NCBI GenBank assembly: GCA_902590705.1
Contig: CACIXU010000011.1
Location: forward strand, 1-50,213
From: an uncultured Bacteroidota bacterium
GTDB lineage: Bacteria; Bacteroidota; Bacteroidia; Flavobacteriales; Flavobacteriaceae
Length of the DNA: 50,213 nt
Direction of reading: 5' to 3'
The position numbers and the translations under genes are program-made. Positions 41,357 to 49,411 of the stretch are shown here, one piece after another (the stretch's first letter is position 1; the number at the start of each line of letters is the position of its first letter). The notes under the pieces were generated by a model. The model was not told the origin of the DNA and made no database searches. It saw only the letters and a program-made list of their open reading frames with translations.

Positions 41357-42405
41357 AAACAATAAAAGGTCCTGCCGTATTTTTAGCTCAATTTGTAGAT
41401 AAGAAAGCCCCCTTCAATTCTCTAGATGGAATGTGTAAATGGGCAGCGGATTTAGGATACAAGGGAATTCAAATACCTACTTGGGAAAACTTTTTAATAG
41501 ATCTAGACAAAGCAGCTGACAGTCAAACTTATTGCGACGAGTTAAAAGGGAAAATAAATTCATATGGTTTAGAGATTACAGAACTGTCAACCCACCTACA
41601 GGGGCAATTGGTTGCAGTACATCCCGCTTATGATTTGATGTTTGATAATTTCGCTCCAGATGCCTACAAAAACAACCCAAAAGCCAGAACTGAATGGGCG
41701 GTTGAAACAATGAACAAAGCAGCAATTGCAAGTGGTCGACTTGGTTTGAATGCTCATGCAACTTTTTCTGGAGCATTACTTTGGCACACATGGCACCCCT
41801 GGCCTCAGAGACCAGATGGATTAGTTGAGATGGGTTTTAAAGAATTGGCTAAAAGATGGTTGCCAATACTTAACACCTTTGATGAACATGGTGTTGATGT
41901 CTGTTATGAAATTCATCCAGGTGAAGACCTCCATGATGGGGTTACTTTTGAACGTTTCTTGAAAGAGACCGGTAATCATAAAAGGGCAAATATACTTTAT
42001 GATCCTAGTCACTTTGTATTACAACAATTAGACTACCTAGATTATATTGATCATTATCACAGCTTTATCAAATCCTTCCACGTTAAAGATTCTGAATTTA
42101 ATCCTACTGGAAAAAAAGGAGCTTTTGGTGGATATGGTGACTGGATAGACAGAGCTGGAAGGTATCGCTCATTAGGCGATGGACAAATCGATTTTAAGAG
42201 TATATTTACGAAACTAACTGAATACGGCTGTGATGTGTGGGCAGTAATGGAATGGGAATGTTGCATTAAGAGTCCTGAACAAGGTGCTCGTGAAGGTGCT
42301 CCTTTTATCCAATCTCACATAATTGAAGCCACTCAAAAAACTTTTGATGATTTTGCTGGATCTGAAATTGATGAAAATCACTTAAAAAAGATATTAAACC
42401 TTTAA
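41353..42405 (+). CDS. TIM-barrel sugar isomerase/epimerase
   Basis: A 350-residue member of the AP endonuclease 2-like TIM-barrel family. Metal-site residues are visible in CYEIHPGEDLHDG, YDPSHFVLQQLDY, FHVKDSEFN and VMEWECCIKS. The start is ATG 41353 (MKTIKGPAVFLAQF), overlapping the previous stop by 4 bp; an earlier in-frame ATG at 41332 would add seven residues inside the preceding gene. Family members interconvert keto and aldo sugars or act on inositol derivatives. Such genes often accompany Gfo/Idh/MocA oxidoreductases in 3-keto-sugar and inositol pathways. The DUF1080 gene follows after 8 bp. Confidence 0.9.
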   Translation: MKTIKGPAVFLAQFVDKKAPFNSLDGMCKWAADLGYKGIQIPTWENFLIDLDKAADSQTYCDELKGKINSYGLEITELSTHLQGQLVAVHPAYDLMFDNFAPDAYKNNPKARTEWAVETMNKAAIASGRLGLNAHATFSGALLWHTWHPWPQRPDGLVEMGFKELAKRWLPILNTFDEHGVDVCYEIHPGEDLHDGVTFERFLKETGNHKRANILYDPSHFVLQQLDYLDYIDHYHSFIKSFHVKDSEFNPTGKKGAFGGYGDWIDRAGRYRSLGDGQIDFKSIFTKLTEYGCDVWAVMEWECCIKSPEQGAREGAPFIQSHIIEATQKTFDDFAGSEIDENHLKKILNL

Positions 42406-42413
42406 AACTTATC

Positions 42414-43142
42414 ATGAAAAAAATTCTGATTACAATCCTTACATTACTTACTATTTCTTGCAATGAAACACCTAAGAAAAAAGGTGATCAAACTGAAAAA
42501 ACCTCACAAAAAGAATGGGTAACACTTTTTGACGGGAAGTCATTTGATGGGTGGCATCAATTTAATGAAACCAAAATGAGTAGTGCATGGTATATAGTAG
42601 ATGACGCAATGGTTTTCGATCCAAGTAAACAAATGGACAAAAAACAAAATAATGATCTTGTAACAGACATGGAGTATACTAATTTTGAGCTTTCTTTAGA
42701 ATGGAATATAACTAAGGGTGGAAATAGTGGAATTTTTTGGGGAGTAAAAGAAGGAGAGAAATATAGAAAACCTTATACTACAGGACCTGAAATTCAAGTT
42801 TTAGATAATGAAAGACACCCAGATGCCCTAGCCAACCCAAAATTTCATCAAGCGGGTGCACTTTATGATATGGTTCAACCTACCCAAGATGTATGCAAGC
42901 CTGCTGGTGAGTGGAACCATGTTTTATTAAGTATTGACTATAAAAGTAATAAGGGAAGTGTTGCTCTTAATGGGGTTGAAATTGTTACCTTCCCCGTATC
43001 TGGAGAAAAGTGGGATGAACTTGTCGCCAACTCTAAATTTTCAGACTGGGATCACTTTGCTAAATTTAAAACGGGGAAAATTGGATTACAAGATCACGGA
43101 GATATGGTCTCCTACCGCAATATTAAAATTAGGGAACTATAA
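42414..43142 (+). CDS. DUF1080 (3-keto-disaccharide hydrolase family) lipoprotein
   Basis: A 242-residue lipoprotein with signal peptide MKKILITILTLLTISC (lipobox cysteine 16) and a lysine-rich spacer. The DUF1080 domain starts WVTLFDGKSFDGWHQF and includes GNSGIFWGVKEG, GPEIQVLDNERHPD, GEWNHVLLSIDYKSNKG and a final KIGLQDHGDMVSYRNIKI. The fold is a concanavalin-like beta sandwich. Some DUF1080 proteins cleave 3-keto-glycosides, which fits the sugar dehydrogenases beside it. It ends the Gfo/Idh-TIM-DUF1080 operon, 6 bp before yicC. Cell-envelope location means the cleavage would happen in the periplasm or at the surface. Confidence 0.93.
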   Translation: MKKILITILTLLTISCNETPKKKGDQTEKTSQKEWVTLFDGKSFDGWHQFNETKMSSAWYIVDDAMVFDPSKQMDKKQNNDLVTDMEYTNFELSLEWNITKGGNSGIFWGVKEGEKYRKPYTTGPEIQVLDNERHPDALANPKFHQAGALYDMVQPTQDVCKPAGEWNHVLLSIDYKSNKGSVALNGVEIVTFPVSGEKWDELVANSKFSDWDHFAKFKTGKIGLQDHGDMVSYRNIKIREL

Positions 43143-43148
43143 TTTTAG

Positions 43149-44006
43149 ATGGTTAAATCTATGACTGGCTTTGGTAAAGCCGAAATTCAAATCGAAAATA
43201 AGAATTACATTTTAGAGATTAGATCCCTAAATAACAAGGGGCTTGAGTTAAGTTGCAGATTACCTGCTCAATTCAGAGAAATTGAACTTCATTTAAAAAA
43301 AATTATTGTTGAGTCCCTTAAACGAGGAAAAGTAGATTTAAGCTTGAATGTTGAAAATATTGATCAGCCTAATGCAAGGAATATCAATCTCGCTGCAGTA
43401 AATCAATACATCGAACAGCTTAGTAAAATTCAAGATGCAGATCGGCTAGAGTTACTCAAAATAGCTATAAAACTTCCTGACACTCTTAAGACTGAAATAA
43501 ATGATATTGATGATAAGGAAATCAAAATAATTGAAGGTCTTTTAAGGAAGGCCCTCATAAGTTTAAATGAATTTAGATCTCACGAGGGTGACAGTCTGGC
43601 GAAAGATTTTAAAATCCGATTAACTAATTTACAAACTTTGATTGACCAAATAAATAAGGAAGATCCTGAGAGAATAGAAAAAATTGAAAATAAGCTCAAA
43701 GCCTCTTTAGAGGAATTACAAATTGAGATTGATCAAAATAGATTTGAACAAGAACTAATATATTACATTGAGAAATTGGATATCACTGAGGAAAAAGTAC
43801 GATTAAGTAATCATATTGAATACTTCACTAATACAATGGAGAACCCAGGTTCAAGTGGAAAAAAATTAGGTTTTATCGCCCAAGAGATGGGCAGAGAAAT
43901 TAATACTATTGGTTCAAAAGCCAACCATGCTGGTTTACAGAAAATAGTCATCCAAATGAAAGATGAATTAGAAAAAATTAAAGAACAACTCCTGAATGTC
44001 TTATAA
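43149..44006 (+). CDS. YicC-family endoribonuclease
   Basis: A 285-residue YicC protein. The N-terminal family signature is MVKSMTGFGKAEIQ and LEIRSLNNKGLEL; the C-terminal DUF1732 part has GSSGKKLGFIAQEMGREINT and SKANHAGLQKIVIQ. YicC proteins were recently shown to act as RNA-cleaving enzymes in E. coli and relatives; the target here is unknown. Common neighbour of gmk, as here, where the TTG start of gmk directly follows the stop. A coiled helix region lies around residues 160-200. Confidence 0.9.
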   Translation: MVKSMTGFGKAEIQIENKNYILEIRSLNNKGLELSCRLPAQFREIELHLKKIIVESLKRGKVDLSLNVENIDQPNARNINLAAVNQYIEQLSKIQDADRLELLKIAIKLPDTLKTEINDIDDKEIKIIEGLLRKALISLNEFRSHEGDSLAKDFKIRLTNLQTLIDQINKEDPERIEKIENKLKASLEELQIEIDQNRFEQELIYYIEKLDITEEKVRLSNHIEYFTNTMENPGSSGKKLGFIAQEMGREINTIGSKANHAGLQKIVIQMKDELEKIKEQLLNVL

Positions 44007-44573
44007 TTGAAAGAGGGAAAATTCATTGTGGTGTCAGGTCCTTCAGGAAGTGGAAAAACCACTCTTGTTAAGGCACTTCTATCAGAGAACCTACCTCTTT
44101 CATTTTCAATATCCGCAACTTCTAGAGAACCTCGCGGAAATGAGGTTAATGGTGTTGACTACTACTTTCTTAGTGCTATTGAGTTTAAAAACCACATAAA
44201 ACAAGAGGCTTTTATTGAATATGAAGAAGTTTATCCAAATAAATTTTACGGGTCTTTAAAAACAGAGGTTGAGAGAAACTGGAAGTCCGGTAAACACGTT
44301 ATTTTTGATATTGATGTAATTGGAGCTCTTAACATTAAGAAAAAGTACCCGAATCAAACATTATCTATATTTATTAATCCTCCAAGTATAAATGTATTAG
44401 AGGAAAGACTTAGTTTGAGAGGAACGGACAGTGAAACAGCTCTACTTGAAAGAATTCAAAAAGCCAACGAGGAAATTAAATTTTCGGAAAAGTTTGATAA
44501 ATCGATTATAAATGATGATTTGAAAAAATCAAAAAAACAAATCATCAAGGTGGTTAAAGATTTTATTGGTTAA
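44007..44573 (+). CDS. gmk: guanylate kinase
   Basis: A 188-residue GMP kinase. The P-loop GPSGSGKT is at residues 11-18, followed by the GMP-binding ISATSREPRGNEVNGVDYYF and VIFDIDVIGALNIKK segments, and the lid region LSLRGTDSETALLERI. Length is typical. The start is TTG at 44007, contiguous with the yicC stop; the P-loop distance from the N-terminus fits no other start. yicC-gmk-nadD is a common gene order and the three are probably cotranscribed. Confidence 0.96.
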   Translation: MKEGKFIVVSGPSGSGKTTLVKALLSENLPLSFSISATSREPRGNEVNGVDYYFLSAIEFKNHIKQEAFIEYEEVYPNKFYGSLKTEVERNWKSGKHVIFDIDVIGALNIKKKYPNQTLSIFINPPSINVLEERLSLRGTDSETALLERIQKANEEIKFSEKFDKSIINDDLKKSKKQIIKVVKDFIG

Positions 44574-44589
44574 TAAGTATTGAAACGAT

Positions 44590-45171
44590 ATGAAAAAAAT
44601 TGGACTTTTTTTCGGCACCTTTAATCCCATTCATAACGGACATCTGAAAGTGGCTAATTATTTTGTAGAAAAAGTGGAGTTAGAAGAGGTCTGGTTAGTT
44701 ATTAGTCCTCAAAGCCCATTCAAGAAAATAGAATCGCTTATCGAAAATAATCAAAGACTAGCAATGCTGAATCTTGCTTTAAAAGACTTTCCAAAACTTA
44801 AAGTTTGCGATGATGAGATTAACCTGTCTAAACCCAATTATACAATTAATACACTCTTTCATCTTAAAAATAAATTTCCAAATTATGACTTTGTTTTAAT
44901 ATTTGGACAGGATATATTAAGTTATTTCCATGAATGGAAAAATTATAAGGATATACTAAAAAATTATAAAATTTATGTGTACCCCAGAGGTGAATCAAAC
45001 TTAACTCTAGATGAATTAAAAGATCATAGAAATATTCATTTTTTCACTGCTCCAAAAATAGAAATTTCTTCCACGGAGGTTAGAAAAATGATTTTAAAAG
45101 GAGAGGTCCCAGTTAACCTCATACCAAAAATGGTCAAAGATTATATTGCAATCAACAAACTTTTTTTATAA
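44590..45171 (+). CDS. nadD: nicotinate-nucleotide adenylyltransferase
   Basis: A 193-residue NaMN adenylyltransferase, making deamido-NAD. The nucleotidyltransferase motif is FFGTFNPIHNGHLKVA (GxFxPxHxGH) and the second signature is ISSTEVRKMI near residue 158; the central FVLIFGQDILSYFHEW matches the D-x-x-x-x-F/W substrate pocket. It ends the yicC-gmk-nadD string. ATG start and length are normal. It is followed by an inverted repeat and the cupin gene. Confidence 0.95.
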   Translation: MKKIGLFFGTFNPIHNGHLKVANYFVEKVELEEVWLVISPQSPFKKIESLIENNQRLAMLNLALKDFPKLKVCDDEINLSKPNYTINTLFHLKNKFPNYDFVLIFGQDILSYFHEWKNYKDILKNYKIYVYPRGESNLTLDELKDHRNIHFFTAPKIEISSTEVRKMILKGEVPVNLIPKMVKDYIAINKLFL

Positions 45172-45211
45172 AATTGAATTTTGGATCTTATTTCAAAAAA
45201 ATATTTTAACC

Positions 45212-45234
45212 TCAATTAAACCTTATTTAATTGA
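45212..45234. promoter_or_regulatory. 9-bp perfect inverted repeat upstream of cupin gene
   Basis: TCAATTAAA at 45212-45220 and TTTAATTGA at 45226-45234 pair perfectly around a 5-nt spacer, ending 20 bp before the cupin ATG. There is no T run after it, so it looks more like an operator than a terminator for nadD. Confidence 0.35.
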
Positions 45235-45254
45235 AAACTAAATCAATAAATATT

Positions 45255-45602
45255 ATGAAAACATTTGGATCAAGTAAATCTTTTTTTAGCGGAGCAAAAA
45301 TGAAATGGGAAACGGTTGACCCCGGAGTTAAACGAAAAATCATGGGTTATGATGACAAAATCATGATGGTTCATGTTATTTTTGAAAAAGGTGGAGTCGG
45401 GTCGATTCACAAGCATCATCATTCACAAGTCTCATTTGTCAGTTCGGGAGTCTTTGAAATCACAATTGACGAAGAAACTCAAAAACTTGAAGAAGGTGAT
45501 TCATTTTATGTGCCACCAAATACCCTTCATGGAGCTTTTTGCGTTGAAGCTGGTGAACTTATTGATGTTTTTAGTCCAATAAGGGAAGATTTCATGTTAT
45601 AA
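45255..45602 (+). CDS. KdgF-like cupin
   Basis: A 115-residue single-domain cupin. Motif 1 is GGVGSIHKHHHSQVSFV with the metal histidines, and motif 2 is PPNTLHGAFCVEAGEL; the ending DVFSPIREDFML is the typical KdgF-like tail. KdgF enzymes convert unsaturated monouronates from alginate or pectin to linear ketouronates. No other polysaccharide gene is nearby, so this assignment is by motif only. I chose ATG 45255 (MKTFGSSKSFF); an in-frame TTG at 45231 overlaps the inverted repeat. The stop is directly followed by the stop of the convergent glycosyltransferase. Confidence 0.85.
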   Translation: MKTFGSSKSFFSGAKMKWETVDPGVKRKIMGYDDKIMMVHVIFEKGGVGSIHKHHHSQVSFVSSGVFEITIDEETQKLEEGDSFYVPPNTLHGAFCVEAGELIDVFSPIREDFML

Positions 45603-46886
45603 CTACAACTGCTCTTTGGAAATTATATCAATGAGATCCTTTGTAAGCTCATACCTGCTCCATTTCTCAATTCCTGGGAGTTTATTCCCTGCTTTGCCCT
45701 TTTCTTTTATGGCTTTAATTATGAAATTTTGTATAGATTTTTTATCATTACTTGGAATCATTTCAGCAAAAGACGCCTCACTGAATATGTTTCCAACGTC
45801 AGAATTAGAATTGCCAATTGAAAGGACGGGTATCTCGGTAGCCAAATACTCAAAAAGTTTTCCTGAAATCATATCCTCATGAGCAGATTTGAAAATGAAG
45901 TTCAAAAGTAAATCTCCACTTTTCATAAGTCTAAGGGCATTTTCATGACTAAGATAACCCTTATAATCTATCTCTACTTTGGGTAGTTCATCTTTAAAAT
46001 AATTTAAAATAGATTCGGAAATTTGTCCAGCAAGAGAAAAACATATCCTATTGTTTTTACTTAATTCAGCCAAGGCCTTGGTAAAAATGCGATAATCTTG
46101 ATTTTCGGTCAACAAACCAGTATATACAATATGAAAATTGGGAACATTGGTTCTTTTGATGCTTGCCATCAGCTTTGCATCATATCCATTAGGTAAAACA
46201 TGAAAGGTCTGTTTAGGTGATTTAGTTCGAAGTTTTTGAATTAGTCTACCCCCCTTAGTGGTCAATATAGCATCAGCCGTACATAATATCTTTTTTTCCA
46301 AACGGGTATCTTTTTTTTTTGCCCAATTAGACCGATACAAATCTTTGTTGTAAAAAATAGCTGTCCAAGGATCTCTAAAATCTGCAAACCACTTGATGTC
46401 AAACAAGCTCTTTAGTCTACTGCCAATTAAATGAGTGGAGTGGGGAGGACCGGTTGTAATAATAATTTTAATATTTTCCTTTTTAATAAGCTTTATCGCC
46501 TCATCACCAGCAAATGCATTCCATCCTTTTCGCGCATCGGGAATAAAAAAATTCCCGCGTATAAACGCTGTGAATTTACTTAGGAAACCATTCTTTTTTA
46601 CTTCTCCTTGTGGAATTCCTCTTTTTTTTGAACCCGTAAAAAGTAAGGAATACCATTTCAAGAGCTCTCTTGATTTGGTTTTAGTTACATGAATATCATT
46701 TACTTCAGTGACTAAGCTTTTATCCAAAACCCTATATGAAGCGTATTTCTCGTCAACTGTAATGACAAAGGGAATCCACCCATGCTTTTTAAGGTATTTG
46801 GCGAAATACATCCATCGTTGAACTCCTGAACCTCCTGAGGGAGGCCAGTAATATGTCATGATCAAAACTTTTTTTGAGGTTTTCAA
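45603..46886 (-). CDS. glycosyltransferase, GT4-like
   Basis: A 427-residue GT-B glycosyltransferase. The N-terminal strand and glycine loop are VLIMTYYWPPSGGSGVQRWM, and the C-terminal donor domain has FHIVYTGLLTENQDYRIF and a glutamate-containing KLFEYLATEIPVLSIG segment, the GT4 E-x7-E-like region. It probably adds a sugar to an envelope glycan. The chosen start is TTG 46886; the next in-frame ATG at 46859 would delete the first beta strand. It lies 24 bp after the DUF2480 gene in the same direction, so it may be read through from the suf cluster. Confidence 0.85.
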   Translation of the reverse strand: MKTSKKVLIMTYYWPPSGGSGVQRWMYFAKYLKKHGWIPFVITVDEKYASYRVLDKSLVTEVNDIHVTKTKSRELLKWYSLLFTGSKKRGIPQGEVKKNGFLSKFTAFIRGNFFIPDARKGWNAFAGDEAIKLIKKENIKIIITTGPPHSTHLIGSRLKSLFDIKWFADFRDPWTAIFYNKDLYRSNWAKKKDTRLEKKILCTADAILTTKGGRLIQKLRTKSPKQTFHVLPNGYDAKLMASIKRTNVPNFHIVYTGLLTENQDYRIFTKALAELSKNNRICFSLAGQISESILNYFKDELPKVEIDYKGYLSHENALRLMKSGDLLLNFIFKSAHEDMISGKLFEYLATEIPVLSIGNSNSDVGNIFSEASFAEMIPSNDKKSIQNFIIKAIKEKGKAGNKLPGIEKWSRYELTKDLIDIISKEQL

Positions 46887-46910
46887 AAATTATCTCTTGC
46901 TCAAAAATAA

Positions 46911-47420
46911 CTATTTCTTTTTTTTAAAAAGTGGAACAGAGGAACAGGCTTCACCGTAGAACAAGCTTTTTACTACAGGTTGTAACTTGGTAATCAACTG
47001 AACATAAGCATCTTCAGGTACAGATTTATCACTGCATCCCTTTATAATCACGGATTTGTCTTTAAATGGTTTAAGATCTATATTTTTAATTTTATCTGAA
47101 AACAATTGAGTCTCCAAATCTGCAAGCGTGCCCATTACCACTTTTCTCGCGTAAGGTTGCAAATAGGTCGTCACCAAAAGGGAGGCCCAGGCAGGTAAAA
47201 CCGCATCCGATGAACAAAAAAGCGCTATCAATTGGTCTTGATAAGCTTTCCAATCGTGATCCTTTAATTTTGTTCTAAAGTCTTTTTCTCTCAAGACGAT
47301 GCCATGGTCGAGCCATTGTGATAAGTCTAACGCTTTTCGGGTTCCGATTTGGTATAATTTTTCCAAATCGAAAGTAATCAGAGAACTTTTCGCCACGCGA
47401 TTTACAATTGTATCGGCCAT
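46911..47420 (-). CDS. DUF2480-family protein
   Basis: A 169-residue soluble protein of the DUF2480 family, found beside suf genes in Bacteroidota. Recognisable blocks are NRVAKSSLITFDLEKLYQIG, WLDHGIVLREKDFR, SSDAVLPAWASLLVTTYLQP and VIIKGCSDKSVPEDAYVQLI. The function is not known. It follows the DUF59 gene after 1 bp in the sufD-sufS-sufE-DUF59-DUF2480 string, implying a role in iron-sulfur metabolism. A lysine tail (FKKKK) closes the protein. Confidence 0.9.
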   Translation of the reverse strand: MADTIVNRVAKSSLITFDLEKLYQIGTRKALDLSQWLDHGIVLREKDFRTKLKDHDWKAYQDQLIALFCSSDAVLPAWASLLVTTYLQPYARKVVMGTLADLETQLFSDKIKNIDLKPFKDKSVIIKGCSDKSVPEDAYVQLITKLQPVVKSLFYGEACSSVPLFKKKK

Positions 47421-47421
47421 T

Positions 47422-47748
47422 TTAGAGCAGTCCCAGTTCTAATTTGGCTTCCTCACTGATTAGATCCTGAGACCAGGGAGGGTCAAACGTAATTTCCACC
47501 TCGGCATCTTTAACCTCATCCAAAGACTTAACTTTCTCTTCGACTTCCTTTGGTAATGTTTCGGCTACTGGGCAGTTTGGAGTTGTTAGAGTCATTAATA
47601 TTTTAACTTCGAAGTCTTCATTTACAAAAACATCGTAGATCAATCCCAACTCATAAATATCAACTGGGATTTCAGGGTCAAAGATGGATTTTAGTACCCC
47701 TACAATTTTATCTCCAAGATCAGCTGTTTCAATAATTTCCTCAGACAT
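47422..47748 (-). CDS. DUF59/MIP18-family Fe-S assembly protein
   Basis: A 108-residue protein of the MIP18 (SufT-like) family, implicated in maturation of Fe-S proteins. The signature is DPEIPVDIYELGLIYDV and TLTTPNCPVAETLP, with the single conserved cysteine in the latter; the tail is EVEITFDPPWSQDLIS. It lies 5 bp after sufE and 1 bp before DUF2480, so it is part of the suf operon. Confidence 0.94.
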   Translation of the reverse strand: MSEEIIETADLGDKIVGVLKSIFDPEIPVDIYELGLIYDVFVNEDFEVKILMTLTTPNCPVAETLPKEVEEKVKSLDEVKDAEVEITFDPPWSQDLISEEAKLELGLL

Positions 47749-47753
47749 AGTCC

Positions 47754-48179
47754 TTAGTTTAATTGGGTTTTAAAAGCAATGGCATACATTTTGAGCTGTT
47801 TGATCATTGAAACCAAACCGTTGGCGCGGGTGGGAGATAAATGTTCCTTTAATCCTATCTTATCAATGAAAGAAGTATCAGCCCCTAAAATAGCATCTGG
47901 ATGTTGATTGGAAAATACACGGATTAAAACAGCAATGATTCCCTTGGTAATTATTGCGTCACTATCAGCAGTAAAAACCAGTTTATCTCCTTCCAAATCC
48001 GCGTGAATCCATACCTTACTTTGACACCCTTTGATAATATTCTCTTCAGTTTTATATTCTGGGTCAATTAGTGGGAGTGTTTTTCCCAATTCTATCATGT
48101 ACTCATAACGTTGCATCCAGTCGTCAAATAAGGAAAACTCTTCCACAATTTCCTCTTGAATCGCATTGATTTTATTCAT
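47754..48179 (-). CDS. sufE: SufE sulfur acceptor
   Basis: A 141-residue SufE, which takes persulfide sulfur from SufS. The acceptor cysteine is in NIIKGCQSKVWIHA near residue 51, and the family start is EEFSLFDDWMQRYEYMIELG. Its length is usual. It follows sufS by 16 bp in the same direction. Confidence 0.95.
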   Translation of the reverse strand: MNKINAIQEEIVEEFSLFDDWMQRYEYMIELGKTLPLIDPEYKTEENIIKGCQSKVWIHADLEGDKLVFTADSDAIITKGIIAVLIRVFSNQHPDAILGADTSFIDKIGLKEHLSPTRANGLVSMIKQLKMYAIAFKTQLN

Positions 48180-48195
48180 TTTTAAAATTAATAAT

Positions 48196-49407
48196 TTATT
48201 TCAACATCTGAACCGCCTTCTCAACGGCCTTTACCATCGTATCAATCTCTTCAAAAGTATTGTAAAATGAAAAGGAAGCTCTTACGGTTCCAGGAATTCT
48301 ATAAAAGTCCATAATGGGCTGGGCACAATGATGTCCTGTTCTTACTGCTATGCCTAATTTGTCGAGGATACTTCCGATATCATAAGGGTGAATGCCTTGA
48401 ACATTAAATGAAATCACGGCAGTCTTATTTAGAGCCTCACCATAAACTTTTAATCCTGGGATTTTCTTTAGAGCTGCCGTTCCATATATCAAAAGTTCCT
48501 GCTCATACTCAGCTATTTTTTCCATACCAATAGAATTTAAATAATCCAAAGCTGCTCCAAATGCAATACCTCCTGCTATATTTGGTGTTCCAGCTTCAAA
48601 TTTATGTGGCAAATCAGCATAAGTAGTCTTTTCAAAAGTTACCTCAGCAATCATTTCTCCGCCCCCTTGATAAGGTGGCAGTCGTTTGAGTGAATTCTCC
48701 TTTCCGTATAATATTCCTATACCAGTTGGACCACAAATTTTATGAGCCGAAGTGACGTAATAATCAACATTTATTGATTGGAGATCTGCTTTTATATGAG
48801 GGGAGGCCTGAGCTCCATCAATTAAAACCTCCGCTCCTACATCATGAGCTTTGTTAATAATTTCTTCAATTGGATTAATTGTTCCTAAGGCATTTGAAAC
48901 ATGATTGACAAAGACTAATTTGGTCCGCTCAGAAAGTAAATCATCATAAGCATCCATTAACAATACTCCATCCTCATTCATAGGAATTACTTTTAATTGT
49001 GCACCTGTTTTTTCACAAAGCATTTGCCAAGGAACAATATTAGAATGGTGTTCTAGTGCAGAAACAATAAGTTCATCCCCTTGAGTAAGTAATTCACCAT
49101 ATCCATTACTTACTATATTTATGGCATGTGTCGTACCAGAGGTAAATATTACCTCATAAGGCTGAGCAGCATTAAAGTGGTGCTGAATCTTTTGTCTAGC
49201 GCCCTCATATGCATTGGTTGCCTCTTGACTAAGCGCGTGAACCCCGCGGTGAATATTAGCGTTATAATTTTCATAATAATCCACAATTGTATTTATCACC
49301 TGAGTAGGAGTCTGGGAGGTTGCAGCATTATCAAAGTAGATTAATGGCCTGCCATTTACTTTCCTATTTAAAACAGGAAAATCTTTTCGAATTTTAGTTA
49401 CGTCCAT
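48196..49407 (-). CDS. sufS: cysteine desulfurase SufS
   Basis: A 403-residue PLP-dependent cysteine desulfurase that supplies sulfur for Fe-S clusters. The N-terminus is FPVLNRKVNGRPLIYFDNAA, the PLP lysine is in TSAHKICGPTGIGILYG, and the persulfide cysteine is in VRTGHHCAQPIMDF near residue 360, the SufS (group II) type motif. It follows sufD by 4 bp and precedes sufE by 16 bp. Nothing is missing. Confidence 0.97.
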   Translation of the reverse strand: MDVTKIRKDFPVLNRKVNGRPLIYFDNAATSQTPTQVINTIVDYYENYNANIHRGVHALSQEATNAYEGARQKIQHHFNAAQPYEVIFTSGTTHAINIVSNGYGELLTQGDELIVSALEHHSNIVPWQMLCEKTGAQLKVIPMNEDGVLLMDAYDDLLSERTKLVFVNHVSNALGTINPIEEIINKAHDVGAEVLIDGAQASPHIKADLQSINVDYYVTSAHKICGPTGIGILYGKENSLKRLPPYQGGGEMIAEVTFEKTTYADLPHKFEAGTPNIAGGIAFGAALDYLNSIGMEKIAEYEQELLIYGTAALKKIPGLKVYGEALNKTAVISFNVQGIHPYDIGSILDKLGIAVRTGHHCAQPIMDFYRIPGTVRASFSFYNTFEEIDTMVKAVEKAVQMLK

Positions 49408-49411
49408 TTAC

